Program-made: the position numbers and the translations under genes
Shown here: piece by piece, positions 35,401-46,225 of the stretch
Layout: each line of letters starts with the position of its first letter
Position numbering within the stretch: position 1 is the first letter of the stretch
Notes under the pieces: model-generated
Seen by the model: only the letters and a program-made list of their open reading frames with translations
Database searches by the model: none
What the model was told of the DNA's origin: nothing
Assembly: GCA_958295665.1 (NCBI GenBank)
Contig: OY282559.1
Location: 129,679,605 to 129,743,604 of the forward strand
DNA from: Tipula vernalis
Lineage: Eukaryota > Arthropoda > Insecta > Diptera > Tipulidae
Direction of reading: 5' to 3'
Length of the DNA: 64,000 nucleotides

Positions 35401-36607
35401 GTTTAAATTTGCTAACAATGAGATGTGTGGTGCTATATAATAGTGGTTATATTGTTTTTTGAAGTCAACAATTTTGATTTGATCATCAACCAAAAAAGTA
35501 AAGTTGTTGTTGGAATAATAGTTTAAAACAAATTTAAAACACTATTGGGCTTCTAATCACTGATTAGTTTAAATATTGATTTTGACTGATTCATTAGCCA
35601 AGGTACAGTCGCCAAAGTGAGCTCCTTTATTCTAAATATTGCTAAAACAACGTTTTCTTCGAAGAAACTCAAATAACTCCTCTGATATAATTTTCTCGCT
35701 TGCATGCACAATTCAAATTGCTTTTTCTCCATTTAAAGCTATGAAAATGCAAACGAAAAACATTTGAAAGCTGATTACCGATTGGTTTTGTTGCACTCAA
35801 AGAGTTGATGGGCAAAAAACAAAAAAACAATTTTAGTTTTCATGTTTATTTTGTATATAATTATGCGAATTGCTTTACGAATGCAATCCTTGTGTATGTG
35901 TACGTGGAAAAGCCACCTCTGACTATACTACTGCCATCATATGAGTTATGAGTTAATAATTTTATTTTTGACGGTGTAAAATTATTTGTTTAAATTATCA
36001 TTTAAATTTTCATTTCTGCTTGACATTAAATAATTTTATGACAAGATCTATTTAAATAAATTGGAAATTTATATGTAGAAATACGTCTATGCTTTTATGT
36101 TCTAATGTACCGCTTGCTATAGCAATGTGTGTTTCATTGTAGTTAAATCGCTATTTTTCAAAGCAAATTGTACCAAGTTCAAATCAAATTAATGGCATGA
36201 GTAGGATGGTTTCATCGTTATTGAAATCAAATCTTACTGTGGCTAGTAATTTACCAAGAACCCAAAATAACGGTAGCTTAAATTAGGATTATTTGATTGC
36301 GTAAATTTTCTTTTAAATTAAGTTTTGACCGTTCATTAGTGTTATGCCGCCTAGCCTGCATGAAGTAATTAATCAATTGCCTATTCGTGTAGACAATGTA
36401 TGTAGACAATTTAAAAATGGCGTCGACAATGCGTCGACAATTTTCTTCAGTAAAATCAGCCAAGTTTTTGATTTTTTACGTATATGATTTTCGATACAAG
36501 TGATTTATAAGAAATTAGCCTTTGTATAGCAATCAACAAAAACAGTCAATAGATCACAACATTTATCTTTAGATGGATTACAGAACAAACTCGCTTATTG
36601 AAACACT
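32466..36607. other. AT-rich intergenic sequence
   Basis: No coding pattern was found. Between 34795 and 35240 several variants of TCGAGATTTT and CGTCGAGGTTT recur, which looks like a weak local repeat. Short frames, including the minus-strand one at 36278-36463, have no recognisable motif. Confidence 0.5.
34473..34528. repeat. exact 28-bp tandem duplication
   Basis: The 28-bp unit beginning ACTTACATCTTATGTG is present twice, at 34473-34500 and 34501-34528, without mismatches. Confidence 0.95.
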
Positions 36608-37213
36608 CACGGAAAGAAATAATCAAGCATAACTGATATAACACAAGCGTAAACCCTATCGTTTTGGAGCCTAGTAAAAACAGGCGCAAACCATGAATAC
36701 TTTGCATGTTTTATGAAAATAAAAAAAAGTGGATATTCTGCATAAGTTGCTATAATTAAGCAAACATTGCTTTAGATTTTTAGCAATTTTTTCATATATT
36801 AATCAAATATTAGCTTGAAATAAGAAATGCATTATATCAATAATTAAGTATATTTGGAATACAATAAGAAACACATGCTTGAAAATGCTAGGTTAATTTG
36901 AATTGATTCAAGTAATTTATGCCACAAAACTCAAGTAATATTTTCTTAATTCAAGTTGATAAAAACAAACTTATTTTAGTCTAATGTACTGAAATCAAGC
37001 AGGAAATTTGCGCAAATTATGTTAACTTTACTTAGATTAAACTGCATATTCTACACGATTTACGAAGTATTACGCAAATTTTTAGCAGAACCTGATATTT
37101 CATTCTTGTAAACATTTGCTTAGTTCAAGCCAGTTATGCACATTTTCTCTCAAACTTCACAATAATAAAAATACAATACTACAATAAAAGAAAACAGATA
37201 ATTTCAAATTCGT

Positions 37214-37226
37214 TTTATTATTTATT
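37214..37226 (-). terminator. polyadenylation signals downstream of the transposase gene
   Basis: Two AATAAA hexamers on the minus strand (37226-37221 and 37219-37214) lie about 185-195 nt after the transposase stop. They are the first consensus signals in a plausible 3' UTR position. Confidence 0.45.
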
Positions 37227-37408
37227 AATTATTCGAAATTACAATTTCATAGGTACAAAATTCAATTTTTTAATCTACTTAACATATTTTAAAATACATA
37301 TCACAAATATTTTCTTTATGTAATTAAAACTAAATTCATATTTTTAAAATACATATAAATTAAGACATAAATAGGTCAATATTTTTAATTATGTATAACT
37401 ACATAACT

Positions 37409-39799
37409 CTATAAGTATCTCGGTTTAAAACATTTAGCCCCATTAAATAACCGAAATATTTGAAAAGGTTTACTCACAAACTGAGTTATTTCGATAACAA
37501 ATATTTCGCTAACCATCTCTGAAATTAAGAAACAGTTTAAATTATCTTCAAATTTAATGTTGTAACTATTTAGAATTAAATATACAATGTCATTTATTTT
37601 TATAACTTCCAGTATTTTTAAAAGCCGATTATTTTTAAATAAGTAAAGATCTGTTAAAAACATCGATCCATTAAAATAATATTTCTCTAAAATGGAAGCG
37701 CATTGTAGGTGACTTATGTTAAATTTGTCTGCAAGTGTTTTAAAATACGCCTTGGTTCTTAGGAAATCTAAACTTGATACGTTTGAATTTGAATTATCAT
37801 GAATTTCTTGTAAAGACGACTTCAATATAAAATAGCTAAATTTCATAGCAAATTTTTTTGCAACGGAGAGTGCTAAATTTCTTCGACTACTTGTAACATT
37901 AGTATAATTCTTCATTTCACGATTTTTTGATTCAAACCTCATACACCAAAGATGACGCAGAGGTCCAGACTTACGTATAATGGAACTGTAATGCGTAATA
38001 ATATGGTGCTTGGGCGTAAGGTTGCTTTCAAATACTTTAATATAAAGTTCGTGGTGTTTTTTGATTATTTCACTAAAATTATTAATGCAATCTTCTGTAT
38101 AGGCAGGTAATAGCATGTTATCAACTAGCCTTTCCAGTATTAGTGTATATTTCCATATTTCATTATTCTTATTGATTAAGTCTCCAACTAATAAGGTAAA
38201 AAAGTGAAGTAAACTATAAGCTTCTCTAGAAGATAAGTGCAACTTTTGGGCTTTTAGGTGTTGTTCTTTAATAGCTTCACAACGATTTGTAGACTCTATT
38301 TGCCCATAGTTAAAATTACGTAATCTAAGATTAAAAGTTTCTAAATCCAAAAAGTTATTAAGTATAAAATAATTAAGGGCTTTTACTAATCCATATTTGA
38401 TTATACCCTCAAATGCGTCATGCATAACATCAACTGAAAAATTTTCTGTCACATGAAATGATGGAATGGTATTGAAAATAGATTCAGCATGAATGCCTGT
38501 GGCTTTATAGTCGTTAAGCACAATTTGTTCTCTGTAATTTTTTGGATTACGCAAACATGATGAATCTTCTTGAGCAAGCTGTTGAGATATTTTTTTATGT
38601 TTTAAACAGAATCGGCAATAATAATTGTGACTAAAACTTTTAGAAAAACAACAAATATCATTGAGAGCTTTATTATCCCCTATAACCAATCCTAACACAA
38701 AATAAACTTGGAATATTCCCTCGTTCGTCCTGATTTCTATGCCATTTTTTTCAATATCTTGAATTATTTTGATTAGTTCATTCACCGCTATGTTGCTTCC
38801 AACTTTTTTCAGTACTGACGTTTTCAAAAACATAGCAGGGAAAATGTATTCTAGTTTTGAAAGCATTTCTAATGATAATACTGGGAAACTGTAATAGAAA
38901 GAAGCTATTGATTGAACACCAGTATGACTCCCAAGTGGGTCATTAACCTCTACATCATCATAATAGAGAAAGTATGGTATAACAATTTTATCTTTCAAGT
39001 TACTTGTTTTACTTTTCCAAAGGTCACCCTGTATAAAATTGGTTAAACTTGTACTTTCTTGCAATTTTTCCATGTGTTTCCGTACGTCTGTCAAAATGTT
39101 TGGGAGTTCAAAAAATGTTTTTATTTGGTAGATAATGGGCGAAATTACAACTTTCGATTCGACTTCTTCCAGATGGGATTCGCCTTTTCGCATATTTTCT
39201 TTAACTAGCTTCTCGACCGTAAATTGAACAGGCGGTTTCATTAAATTTCGATCCCCGAGGGCCTTAATTAATTTATATTCTGTTTTTATATTTTTGAAAG
39301 GATCTGCACACACGTCAAAAATTTGACTAATGTAATCTTTCCTTTCTATATTAATTTCTTCTATTACAACGTCCTTAATTAACATAAAAGTATGAGAAAT
39401 ATTTTCCGAAAACTCGTTTAAAATGGATTCTATTTGTTTGTTGGTTAAATGGCTGTAACTATTTAAATGAGAAACAAATGTAAGGGCGTTTTTATATAAA
39501 TTGTCTTTAATTTGATCTACCGTTAATTTTGTATCAGATTTATCATGTAAATCAATTTTGTTTTCCGGAACTAACAAATTTTGCCGAGAGTTTAGGTTTT
39601 GCGCAGTAAATTCTTTTGTTCGCTTATGAGCATTATTAAGATGAAAAACGAAATTTCTCTTGCTTGAAAATGATTGAGGGCACCCTAACTGTCCACATTC
39701 AAATACATCAGTAGTTCCTAATCTATGTACGTATTTTATATGCACTAACAAAATATCTACAGATATTAATTCTTCCGAACACTTGAAACATTTATACAT
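37409..39799 (-). CDS. zinc-finger CACTA-like transposase, 796 aa
   Basis: An uninterrupted single-exon frame. The N-terminus has two C2H2 fingers: C4-C7-H20-H25 and C35-C40-H53-H58. The middle shows a transposase-like core. D281/D282 lie in LYYDDVEVNDPLGSHTG, and D375 in VLGLVIGDNKALND. A zinc-knuckle-like C395-x2-C398 follows, then SVDVMHDAFEGI (residues 455-466) and GPLRHLWCMRFESKN (613-627). This order parallels the TNP2/CACTA layout of a D-rich block, a GD block followed by CxxC, an xMH block and a GPxxxxW block. I infer a CMC-superfamily DDE transposase; the third acidic residue (E464 or E623) is uncertain. The enzyme would cut and rejoin element ends. The start is 37 nt after the stop of the SAM gene, in a different frame, with no room for a separate core promoter of ordinary size. 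It shows no stops, unlike nearly all other elements in the window, so it is young or under constraint. Confidence 0.8.
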   Translation of the reverse strand: MYKCFKCSEELISVDILLVHIKYVHRLGTTDVFECGQLGCPQSFSSKRNFVFHLNNAHKRTKEFTAQNLNSRQNLLVPENKIDLHDKSDTKLTVDQIKDNLYKNALTFVSHLNSYSHLTNKQIESILNEFSENISHTFMLIKDVVIEEINIERKDYISQIFDVCADPFKNIKTEYKLIKALGDRNLMKPPVQFTVEKLVKENMRKGESHLEEVESKVVISPIIYQIKTFFELPNILTDVRKHMEKLQESTSLTNFIQGDLWKSKTSNLKDKIVIPYFLYYDDVEVNDPLGSHTGVQSIASFYYSFPVLSLEMLSKLEYIFPAMFLKTSVLKKVGSNIAVNELIKIIQDIEKNGIEIRTNEGIFQVYFVLGLVIGDNKALNDICCFSKSFSHNYYCRFCLKHKKISQQLAQEDSSCLRNPKNYREQIVLNDYKATGIHAESIFNTIPSFHVTENFSVDVMHDAFEGIIKYGLVKALNYFILNNFLDLETFNLRLRNFNYGQIESTNRCEAIKEQHLKAQKLHLSSREAYSLLHFFTLLVGDLINKNNEIWKYTLILERLVDNMLLPAYTEDCINNFSEIIKKHHELYIKVFESNLTPKHHIITHYSSIIRKSGPLRHLWCMRFESKNREMKNYTNVTSSRRNLALSVAKKFAMKFSYFILKSSLQEIHDNSNSNVSSLDFLRTKAYFKTLADKFNISHLQCASILEKYYFNGSMFLTDLYLFKNNRLLKILEVIKINDIVYLILNSYNIKFEDNLNCFLISEMVSEIFVIEITQFVSKPFQIFRLFNGAKCFKPRYL

Positions 39800-39836
39800 A
39801 TTGAATTTTTAGATTTAAAAAGATTTAATTTATTAT

Positions 39837-42800
39837 TTAATTTAGTTTGGTTAGGAACGTTGCAAGCGTTGGCGATTTGATACCATCTATTTCAAAAAAA
39901 TAATTTTGAATAAATTCCCAAACATTTTTCGATTGGATTTGATACTTCAGATCAAAAACATAGTGAATTTTGAAGCATGTTGACAAAGCAGCAATCAAAT
40001 TATCGAATTTGTACACAATATCATCATATATTGTGTAGTAGTAGCTCCGTTCCCGCTCTTGGATCATAAAAACTGATGGCTGTTGCGAAATGCCGTGTTC
40101 TAAATATTTTTCGCGGCGGGTCTGTAAAATTTCTTTAATATGTATGTAAGACTCTGCCGACTCTAAGAAAGAGCTTTGAGAGTCAGCAATACTGAACTTC
40201 CAAATTTTTTTTGTGTGAGTATTTTTGGCCTGCCCGGTTGGAACTAGTAATCCGTGCAAGGCCTTTAAAATGATAATGTTCCTTGAATCTGAAAAAAAGG
40301 AATTTAGTTTTTTGCAAATTAATATTTAAATAAATAAATACCTTTATCGTTTTGTTGAGACATACATTCTAGCAATTTTACGCTAGCCAGGCACAGCTTA
40401 TCTTTTATGCAGTCTTTAAAAATAGGAATGACGTTTGCAGCGAAATTGTCCCACTTCCTAATTAGGTCAGTTCCTTTCCCAGGTTGCAGGTGCTCGAAAT
40501 CAATATCAATCTGCAACAAATCATTATTAATGAATAAAATTCCGACTTAAATGAAAAAGAAAAATTTACCAATTGTGCACCATCTGCGTTAGTGTATTTC
40601 GGCCACGCTTCTATAATTCTTTTAATGTTTTTATCCCCTTTAGGTGTTAATCTGATGTGTGCCGTTTTCATCCACTTTTCAAGCACTGTCTCAAAGGGCG
40701 TTGAATATACTTTTAACCAGACGTGGTCCTCATCGTCAATCAGTTCAGCAACTTGAAGTTCTTTTTCTAGTTAAAAAAAAAAGGAAATTTCGTAAAAACT
40801 GGACAAACAAACATAAAGCGTAAACCCACAGGAAACGGAAAGAAAACTTTCGCAATAATTTCCAAATGTTTCCATAATTTTAACTTCAGCTAAAATACTC
40901 TGGGATTTGATCGCAAGCACCTAAACTATTTTTAAGACAAAACCTTCAAAAAAGTTTGTAATTACTTTGAAAATGGGAAATTTTTTCAATACCAATTTTG
41001 TGATAGAAAAAATTTAAATTCAATATTCTAAGCTAAGTGAAAATTATTTTGGAATTTTTTTAAATTATTAGTAGTGATAAATTCGATCAGGTTTCAGAAG
41101 ATTTTAGCTAAAAAAAATCAAAAATTTGCAAAATATTGCGAAAAAAAGAAATGCATTTTTTTCGTTTCCTGTAGGTTTACTAAATTACTATTGCTTAATA
41201 AGCTTCATTTTATTTAAAATACCTTGCTCTAACTGTTTTTTGTGAACTCGCAGGCGTTTCTCCCTTGGAAATATTCCTGAAGCTCGTAATTTGGCGGCCG
41301 AATTCCTGTAGGTGTTGTACAACCGGCCAGACGGATATTTTCCAACGTTGGAATAGTATGTCTCCTAAAGAGAGCAAACAAAATAAAAAAATGATTATAT
41401 TTGGTACGGCGCTCATGATTTTGTTTACAAACCTGTCTCTCTGATTGGAAAACTGAACAAAAAGTCGATGCTAATTGCGCGAAATGAGTACTGTGCATAA
41501 AAATTTTGTTTGATATATAAAATTCTATACAGTCTTTAATTAATTTTTCTCGCATCAAATCCGGTAGGCTGAAATTGTTTTTTTCGTATTGTTCTAAAAC
41601 TATGGATTGTAGATACATATAAATTAACATCCTAAAACAATAAAACAAACTTATTAGTCTAATAATTACATTTTTATACGGAATGAAATGCTGACAAATT
41701 TTAGGTTTGACGGAGTTTCTGCTGTTTCTGGTCTGGTAATTATTGTATTGTCTATTGTATTGCTTTGTCTCTCTTTAGGTAGGAGGTATGATACATTTTG
41801 TTGACTAGTTTTACTGTCATTTACTGCTTCAATTAAATTAGATAATTCTTGCCGAACTTCATTAATAGCTATTGAATCTGTGGTACTCGGTAATTGCTCG
41901 TACCCCTAAAGTTTGTACAATAGATTTGAAAATATATATAGGTACACTTTAGAGGGAAATGAGAAATAATTTATTTGAGTAAGTTCATTAGTTTAGAGAA
42001 AATATTTGGCTTCATAATGTGAAAAAATCCAAATTGACACAATCTTGAAACTGCAATTGGCCATAGGAAAATTAAGAGTAAAAAATTAAAAAAAATATTG
42101 TAATAGTTTTGATTGACAGTTTAGTCTAGAAAATTGTTGGTTTCTAAGGTTTTGATTGAAAACTTATTACAATCAAGAGTATTTTTAATTAACATTAAAA
42201 CAGCGGCAATACTATGGAATCCGTCAGCTATTTTCGATGTACAGTTTGTGTAATGCATAAAGAGCCAAGCACGCAAACGGCAAACCGGAATAAACAGTCA
42301 AATCCAATTTTTAACAGAAAATCAAATCTATAAGTACCACCTTATTTTTAATTTTTGTATTTTTAATTTTTTTTATTTTTATTAAAATTGGTTTAATCTC
42401 ATTCAAAAGAACTCAATTTCATATATTGCTGAAGCTAAAGTCCGTCCATGAAAATATAAAATTGTTTTTTTTTTAATGAAATTAAATCAACTGCAATAAA
42501 ATTTTATAATATTACGTGGTTATGAAAGTACCAGTGAGTTTTGAATTATGTTTTTAATGAACTTGATATTGCAACGTGAAACAAATGTGCCAAAAATTTG
42601 ATTTGATCGTTTTAATTGCTGGTTTCCGTTTGTGCATGGGGCATCGCCTTAAGAAGGAAAAGAAAATATTCTTCATTTCAGTTAAATTTTGTCTATCAAT
42701 TGAAGCGTTGAACAATGGAGTGAAATTAAACGACACAAAATGTAGGTCTTTTATTTTCGACCATGTTGTACGACTTGGTCAAGCTTATTTGGATAGATAA

Positions 42801-44117
42801 AAAACTGAAATGAACAGGATATTATAAATAAACAAAAATAACTAGCGGATTCCCATAGTAGGACCTCAAAATTCAAATTCCACTAAACAAATGAACTTGG
42901 TTCGGCAAATTTTTTTAATTAAATTGGTAATAAAATATTGCCCGAACATTGAAAATCTTCCATTCTTTTAGGTTTTTTCGAAATTTTAACATAATTCCCA
43001 TTTTTTCGGTGGGAAATAAATGGTATAAATCCGCTTCCGTTAATAATGGGAACGAATCGATATCCATGGAGCAATCTGAAATAAATAAGATGCAGTTTTA
43101 TCTTCAATATCTTTATCTAGTTTTATCTTTCATTTTTTAAAACACACACTTAGTTGAAAAGAGATAGGAAATGATTAATACAATGATCAGATATACAAGA
43201 TTTATGACGCATATCAGGTTGGCCGAACAAAAAATACAGTTGTTTTAACGCTATTTTCTGAATAACTATTAATCCTAGCAAACTGAAAAAAATGCAAGCA
43301 AACTGCAATCAATTCCTCTTCGTATGTGATTATAAGGCCAAAATTATCTTAAAACCGTCGCCGTGGCCATTTAAAAATGTGAATACCTCCCAAAAATTGA
43401 ACCAAGAGTAATATTTTAACTGAAAAACCTTTATTTAACTAAATCATTTCTGCCGTTCCTCATTAGGGATTTATGCGGCTTGCCAGGTCAAGTAATACGA
43501 ATTTACTTTCACGTTTCAAATTGTTAGACCTTGGCTAATATATTCTCTTACAAAGCTGGCCTCACAAAGTAGTAATAAAGTTTAATAAATAGTAAAATTC
43601 ATTCAAATAAAATTTCTTCTTCATTCAACGATTTTGGGGCAGATACGAGCACTTTTTTAAACAGCCATGACCACTATGTTAAAGCAACTAAGGCATTATC
43701 ATCACATACCATGTGGTAGGCGTTTAATTGATTTTTCATTTACATTTTTTGCAGGTTGCTGTAGGATCGTTATTTTTTTAGAAAAAGCCTTGAAAAAACG
43801 GCGCACTTTAAATTGGCTCATCCTGTTCATTAAATAAAATTAAACTATCACCTGTACACTGTTTTGCATTTCAACTCGGGCTAGAAAATTACTTAACAAA
43901 TTTATTCAGATGCACTTTGTTTGATGTTTACAATTTAGTATGAATTTAAAATACGCCCGGGTTTTTTCATTTATTATTCGCACAAATACAACATATGTGT
44001 ACAATATTTAAACTTACCTTTAAAATAATTAAATAATTCTCCCAACTGCCATGATTCGAGGAGCTCTTTCATAAACGTTTGAGCTGGCGTGTTGTCCAAA
44101 TTCAAATAATGCGTCAT
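39837..44117 (-). CDS. eight-exon SAM-domain protein, 540 aa, partner gene of the transposase
   Basis: The model was built from splice sites. Exons on the minus strand: 44117-44018, 43075-42948, 41905-41670, 41631-41433, 41364-41223, 40766-40570, 40510-40342 and 40288-39837 (stop). The lengths total 1,623 nt, an exact frame with no internal stop, and every intron is GT-AG. Exons 1-2 encode a SAM domain, residues about 13-76 (FMKELLESWQLGELFNYFK, then SFPLLTEADLYHLFPTEKMG and FRKNLKEW). Exon 3 is a polar linker. Exons 4-5 carry a basic, Tyr-rich region (ETYYSNVGKYPSGRLYNTYR; KLRASGIFPREKRLRVHKK), possibly nucleic-acid binding. Exons 6-8 form the C-terminal region with LEKWMKTAHIRLTPKG and KIHYVFDLKYQIQSKNVWEF. 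SAM domains commonly self-associate. The weak points are the exon 2 donor (GTTCGG) and the 38-nt intron 3. The function is unknown; position suggests a role with the adjacent transposase. Confidence 0.78.
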
Positions 44118-44329
44118 TTCAATCCAAACTAAAAAGCACTCTCGTATTGTACGAAATTAAAAATAACACACTTCACCTTTCAACGTTTAACGCACAGGTT
44201 TAACACTAACTGTTATATCAATTAAGATTAAAATTTTCTAAAATTAAAAAAAACACACAATATTCAGAATGTCTTACACAAAGTGAAACAATCCTGCTAC
44301 GATGAATAACGCTTTGAAAATGATGCGAT

Positions 44330-44775
44330 TATGCACGTGTTTCGCCATCGATTTGTCTTAACGGTAAAATTTACTTGATTACATATACTCTTATATGTGT
44401 TTTAAGCAAGTTATGCATGATTTTAGGAAGTAAGTGTTAAAATGAGCAAATCATGACATGAATTTACTAACATTTACTTAAATATATCAGTTTTAAGCAG
44501 ACTTTGCTCGATTTAAGGAAATAAGTGATGAAATAAGCGAGTAATAACCCGATTTCATTCTTTAAAAAGAGGATACATGCGCAGTTAGTCCGTGCTGTTG
44601 GTCAATGAGTAAGAGCACACAGTTTCATTTTAAGTTTATGAGCACTATTTACTTGAACTTCAGCAGATTGTGCTCGATTTAAGGTAATATGCAATAAATT
44701 GAGAAAATAAACACTCGATCTTAAACAAATTAGGCATTATTTTGGGAAATATTTGTAATAAAATAAAGAAGTTAA
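44330..44775 (-). repeat. subterminal-type short repeats upstream of the SAM gene
   Basis: Four diverged copies of one motif occur at about 44403, 44493, 44661 and 44724. Variants include AAGCAAGTTATGCATGATTT, AAGCAGACTTTGCTCGATTT and CAGCAGATTGTGCTCGATTT, each followed by AAGGAAATAAGTGATGAAAT-like sequence. They lie upstream of the gene pair. Similar AAGCA/TTGC words are dense at 36620-37150 on the other side. CACTA elements characteristically carry such arrays as binding sites for their accessory protein; that these serve so is inference. Confidence 0.55.
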
Positions 44776-46007
44776 CACGATGACCTTATAGCAGTTGTTA
44801 AAAATCATAAATTATCTTTTTTATCGAAAATTTTAATTAATTTCATTTAGTATTTGATATAGATAGAATGCTGAATAGCTAATTATGTACATATTTATAT
44901 GACTAGTTTTTAGGATTTTGTAAGAATTTTGAAATACAATAATTTTTTTTGTGCAAAATTATCAAAAGGAACGATCTTACCTTAAATTCTTACCAAAATT
45001 AGTTATGTACCACTCTGAACTAAAACTGATGGGCTTACTGGGAAATTCAATGATCTTACATAGGCTTATTTATGTTTGAAGTTTTATTCCCCTAAACAGA
45101 TTGAAATGATGAAAGACAATAGCTTGTTTATAACTATTTATCTGTATCTTGGTATAGAAAATGGGTCAATGTCCAAAATCTTAAAATTAGTCGTACGCCC
45201 GTAAATCAGATAGAAACCTTATTTGAGAGTTCTAGAGCGCAAGAGGCGTCCATGCAAAATGTTTGAATGTTGAGTTAAGTGTAAATTACACGATATGAGA
45301 CTCTGGGCTATGTGAAGCGAAAGGGTCACATTCGTTTTACACTGCGACCTGTGTTCCTTGCTCCAAAGAGTTTTGAGTCTCATATCCTTGTTTTTACAAT
45401 TAAATAAAAAATTCTTGCATTTTACACTTATACTCTTGTACTGTAGACTCCTCCATTTCTATAAAAGAAAACAAATCGAATGATTTGCAATTAATATTTT
45501 CCAATATCTGATTGATCAACGTCAATTTTGGATGAGTGATAAATTGGGTAATAAAAACATTTGCATTGTTTTTGTAATTTAAATTAGATTTATGGGCATT
45601 AGCCCTTTTTTACCAACATACAGATATACATATGTTTCTGATTTCTCCTTTTTATTTCTGGATAATTCTCATTATTTTATAAAAAAAAAAATAAAAAATA
45701 GGGCCCAGTATAATTAATATACTAATTTTCCCCTTAAATTATAGCTTTCTGATTCAAAATACTCAAATATTTGATTGCTGGTTTGATCTGAAAATGATTA
45801 ATTTATAAAATAAATATAAGTAGTAACTGGTTGTCTTCCAATAACTAACGGTTAACACGAGAAAATTGGATAATTCCCTATTTTTTTAAAATTCAAAAAA
45901 GTTCTTAAAATTTTGGGAGCAATTCATACCGATCCCAGAGAATAACTAACTCAATAATTATAACGCTTATTTGTATACAAAGTCTTTGGCTCGTATATGA
46001 AATTAAG
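44776..46007. other. AT-rich sequence inside the candidate element's upstream flank
   Basis: No gene was recognised. If the inferred end at 46557 is right, this is a non-coding part of the transposon. If not, it is ordinary intergenic DNA. Confidence 0.35.
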
Positions 46008-46225
46008 TTACCAGAACGCAGAACCCAAAAACAGCGAATAAAAAAATGTCGTGTCCGTCCTTCAATCACTCATACATTTCCATACATTTTTGCTTTTTTG
46101 TTTTTCCTCCCATTCTAAAAAATCTTGATAGTTCTGGCCGAAATATTGCACAAAGGTAGATTTTAGTAATAAGCAGTTTGTGTCAACTTTTGAGTCCATT
46201 TGCATCTAAAACAAAAGGGGTTTTA
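46008..46225. repeat. dispersed repeat, copy 2 (first copy at 12061-12262)
   Basis: It shares AATGTCGTGTCCGTCCTTC, ATTTTAGTAATAA, and the GTTTGTGT...GAGTCCATTTG and AAAGGGGTTTT blocks with the copy at 12061, in the same order and orientation. The copies diverge on both outer sides. Confidence 0.75.

Noticed and set aside
36278..36463. 61-residue minus-strand frame as an extra gene of the CACTA-like element
   Set aside because: It lies outside the inferred left end and shows no recognisable domain; length is at chance level.
42576..43140. Plus-strand frames at 42576-42800 and 42949-43140 as genes
   Set aside because: They lie antisense within introns and exon 2 of the SAM gene and have no recognisable motif; the minus-strand exon gives a coherent domain instead.
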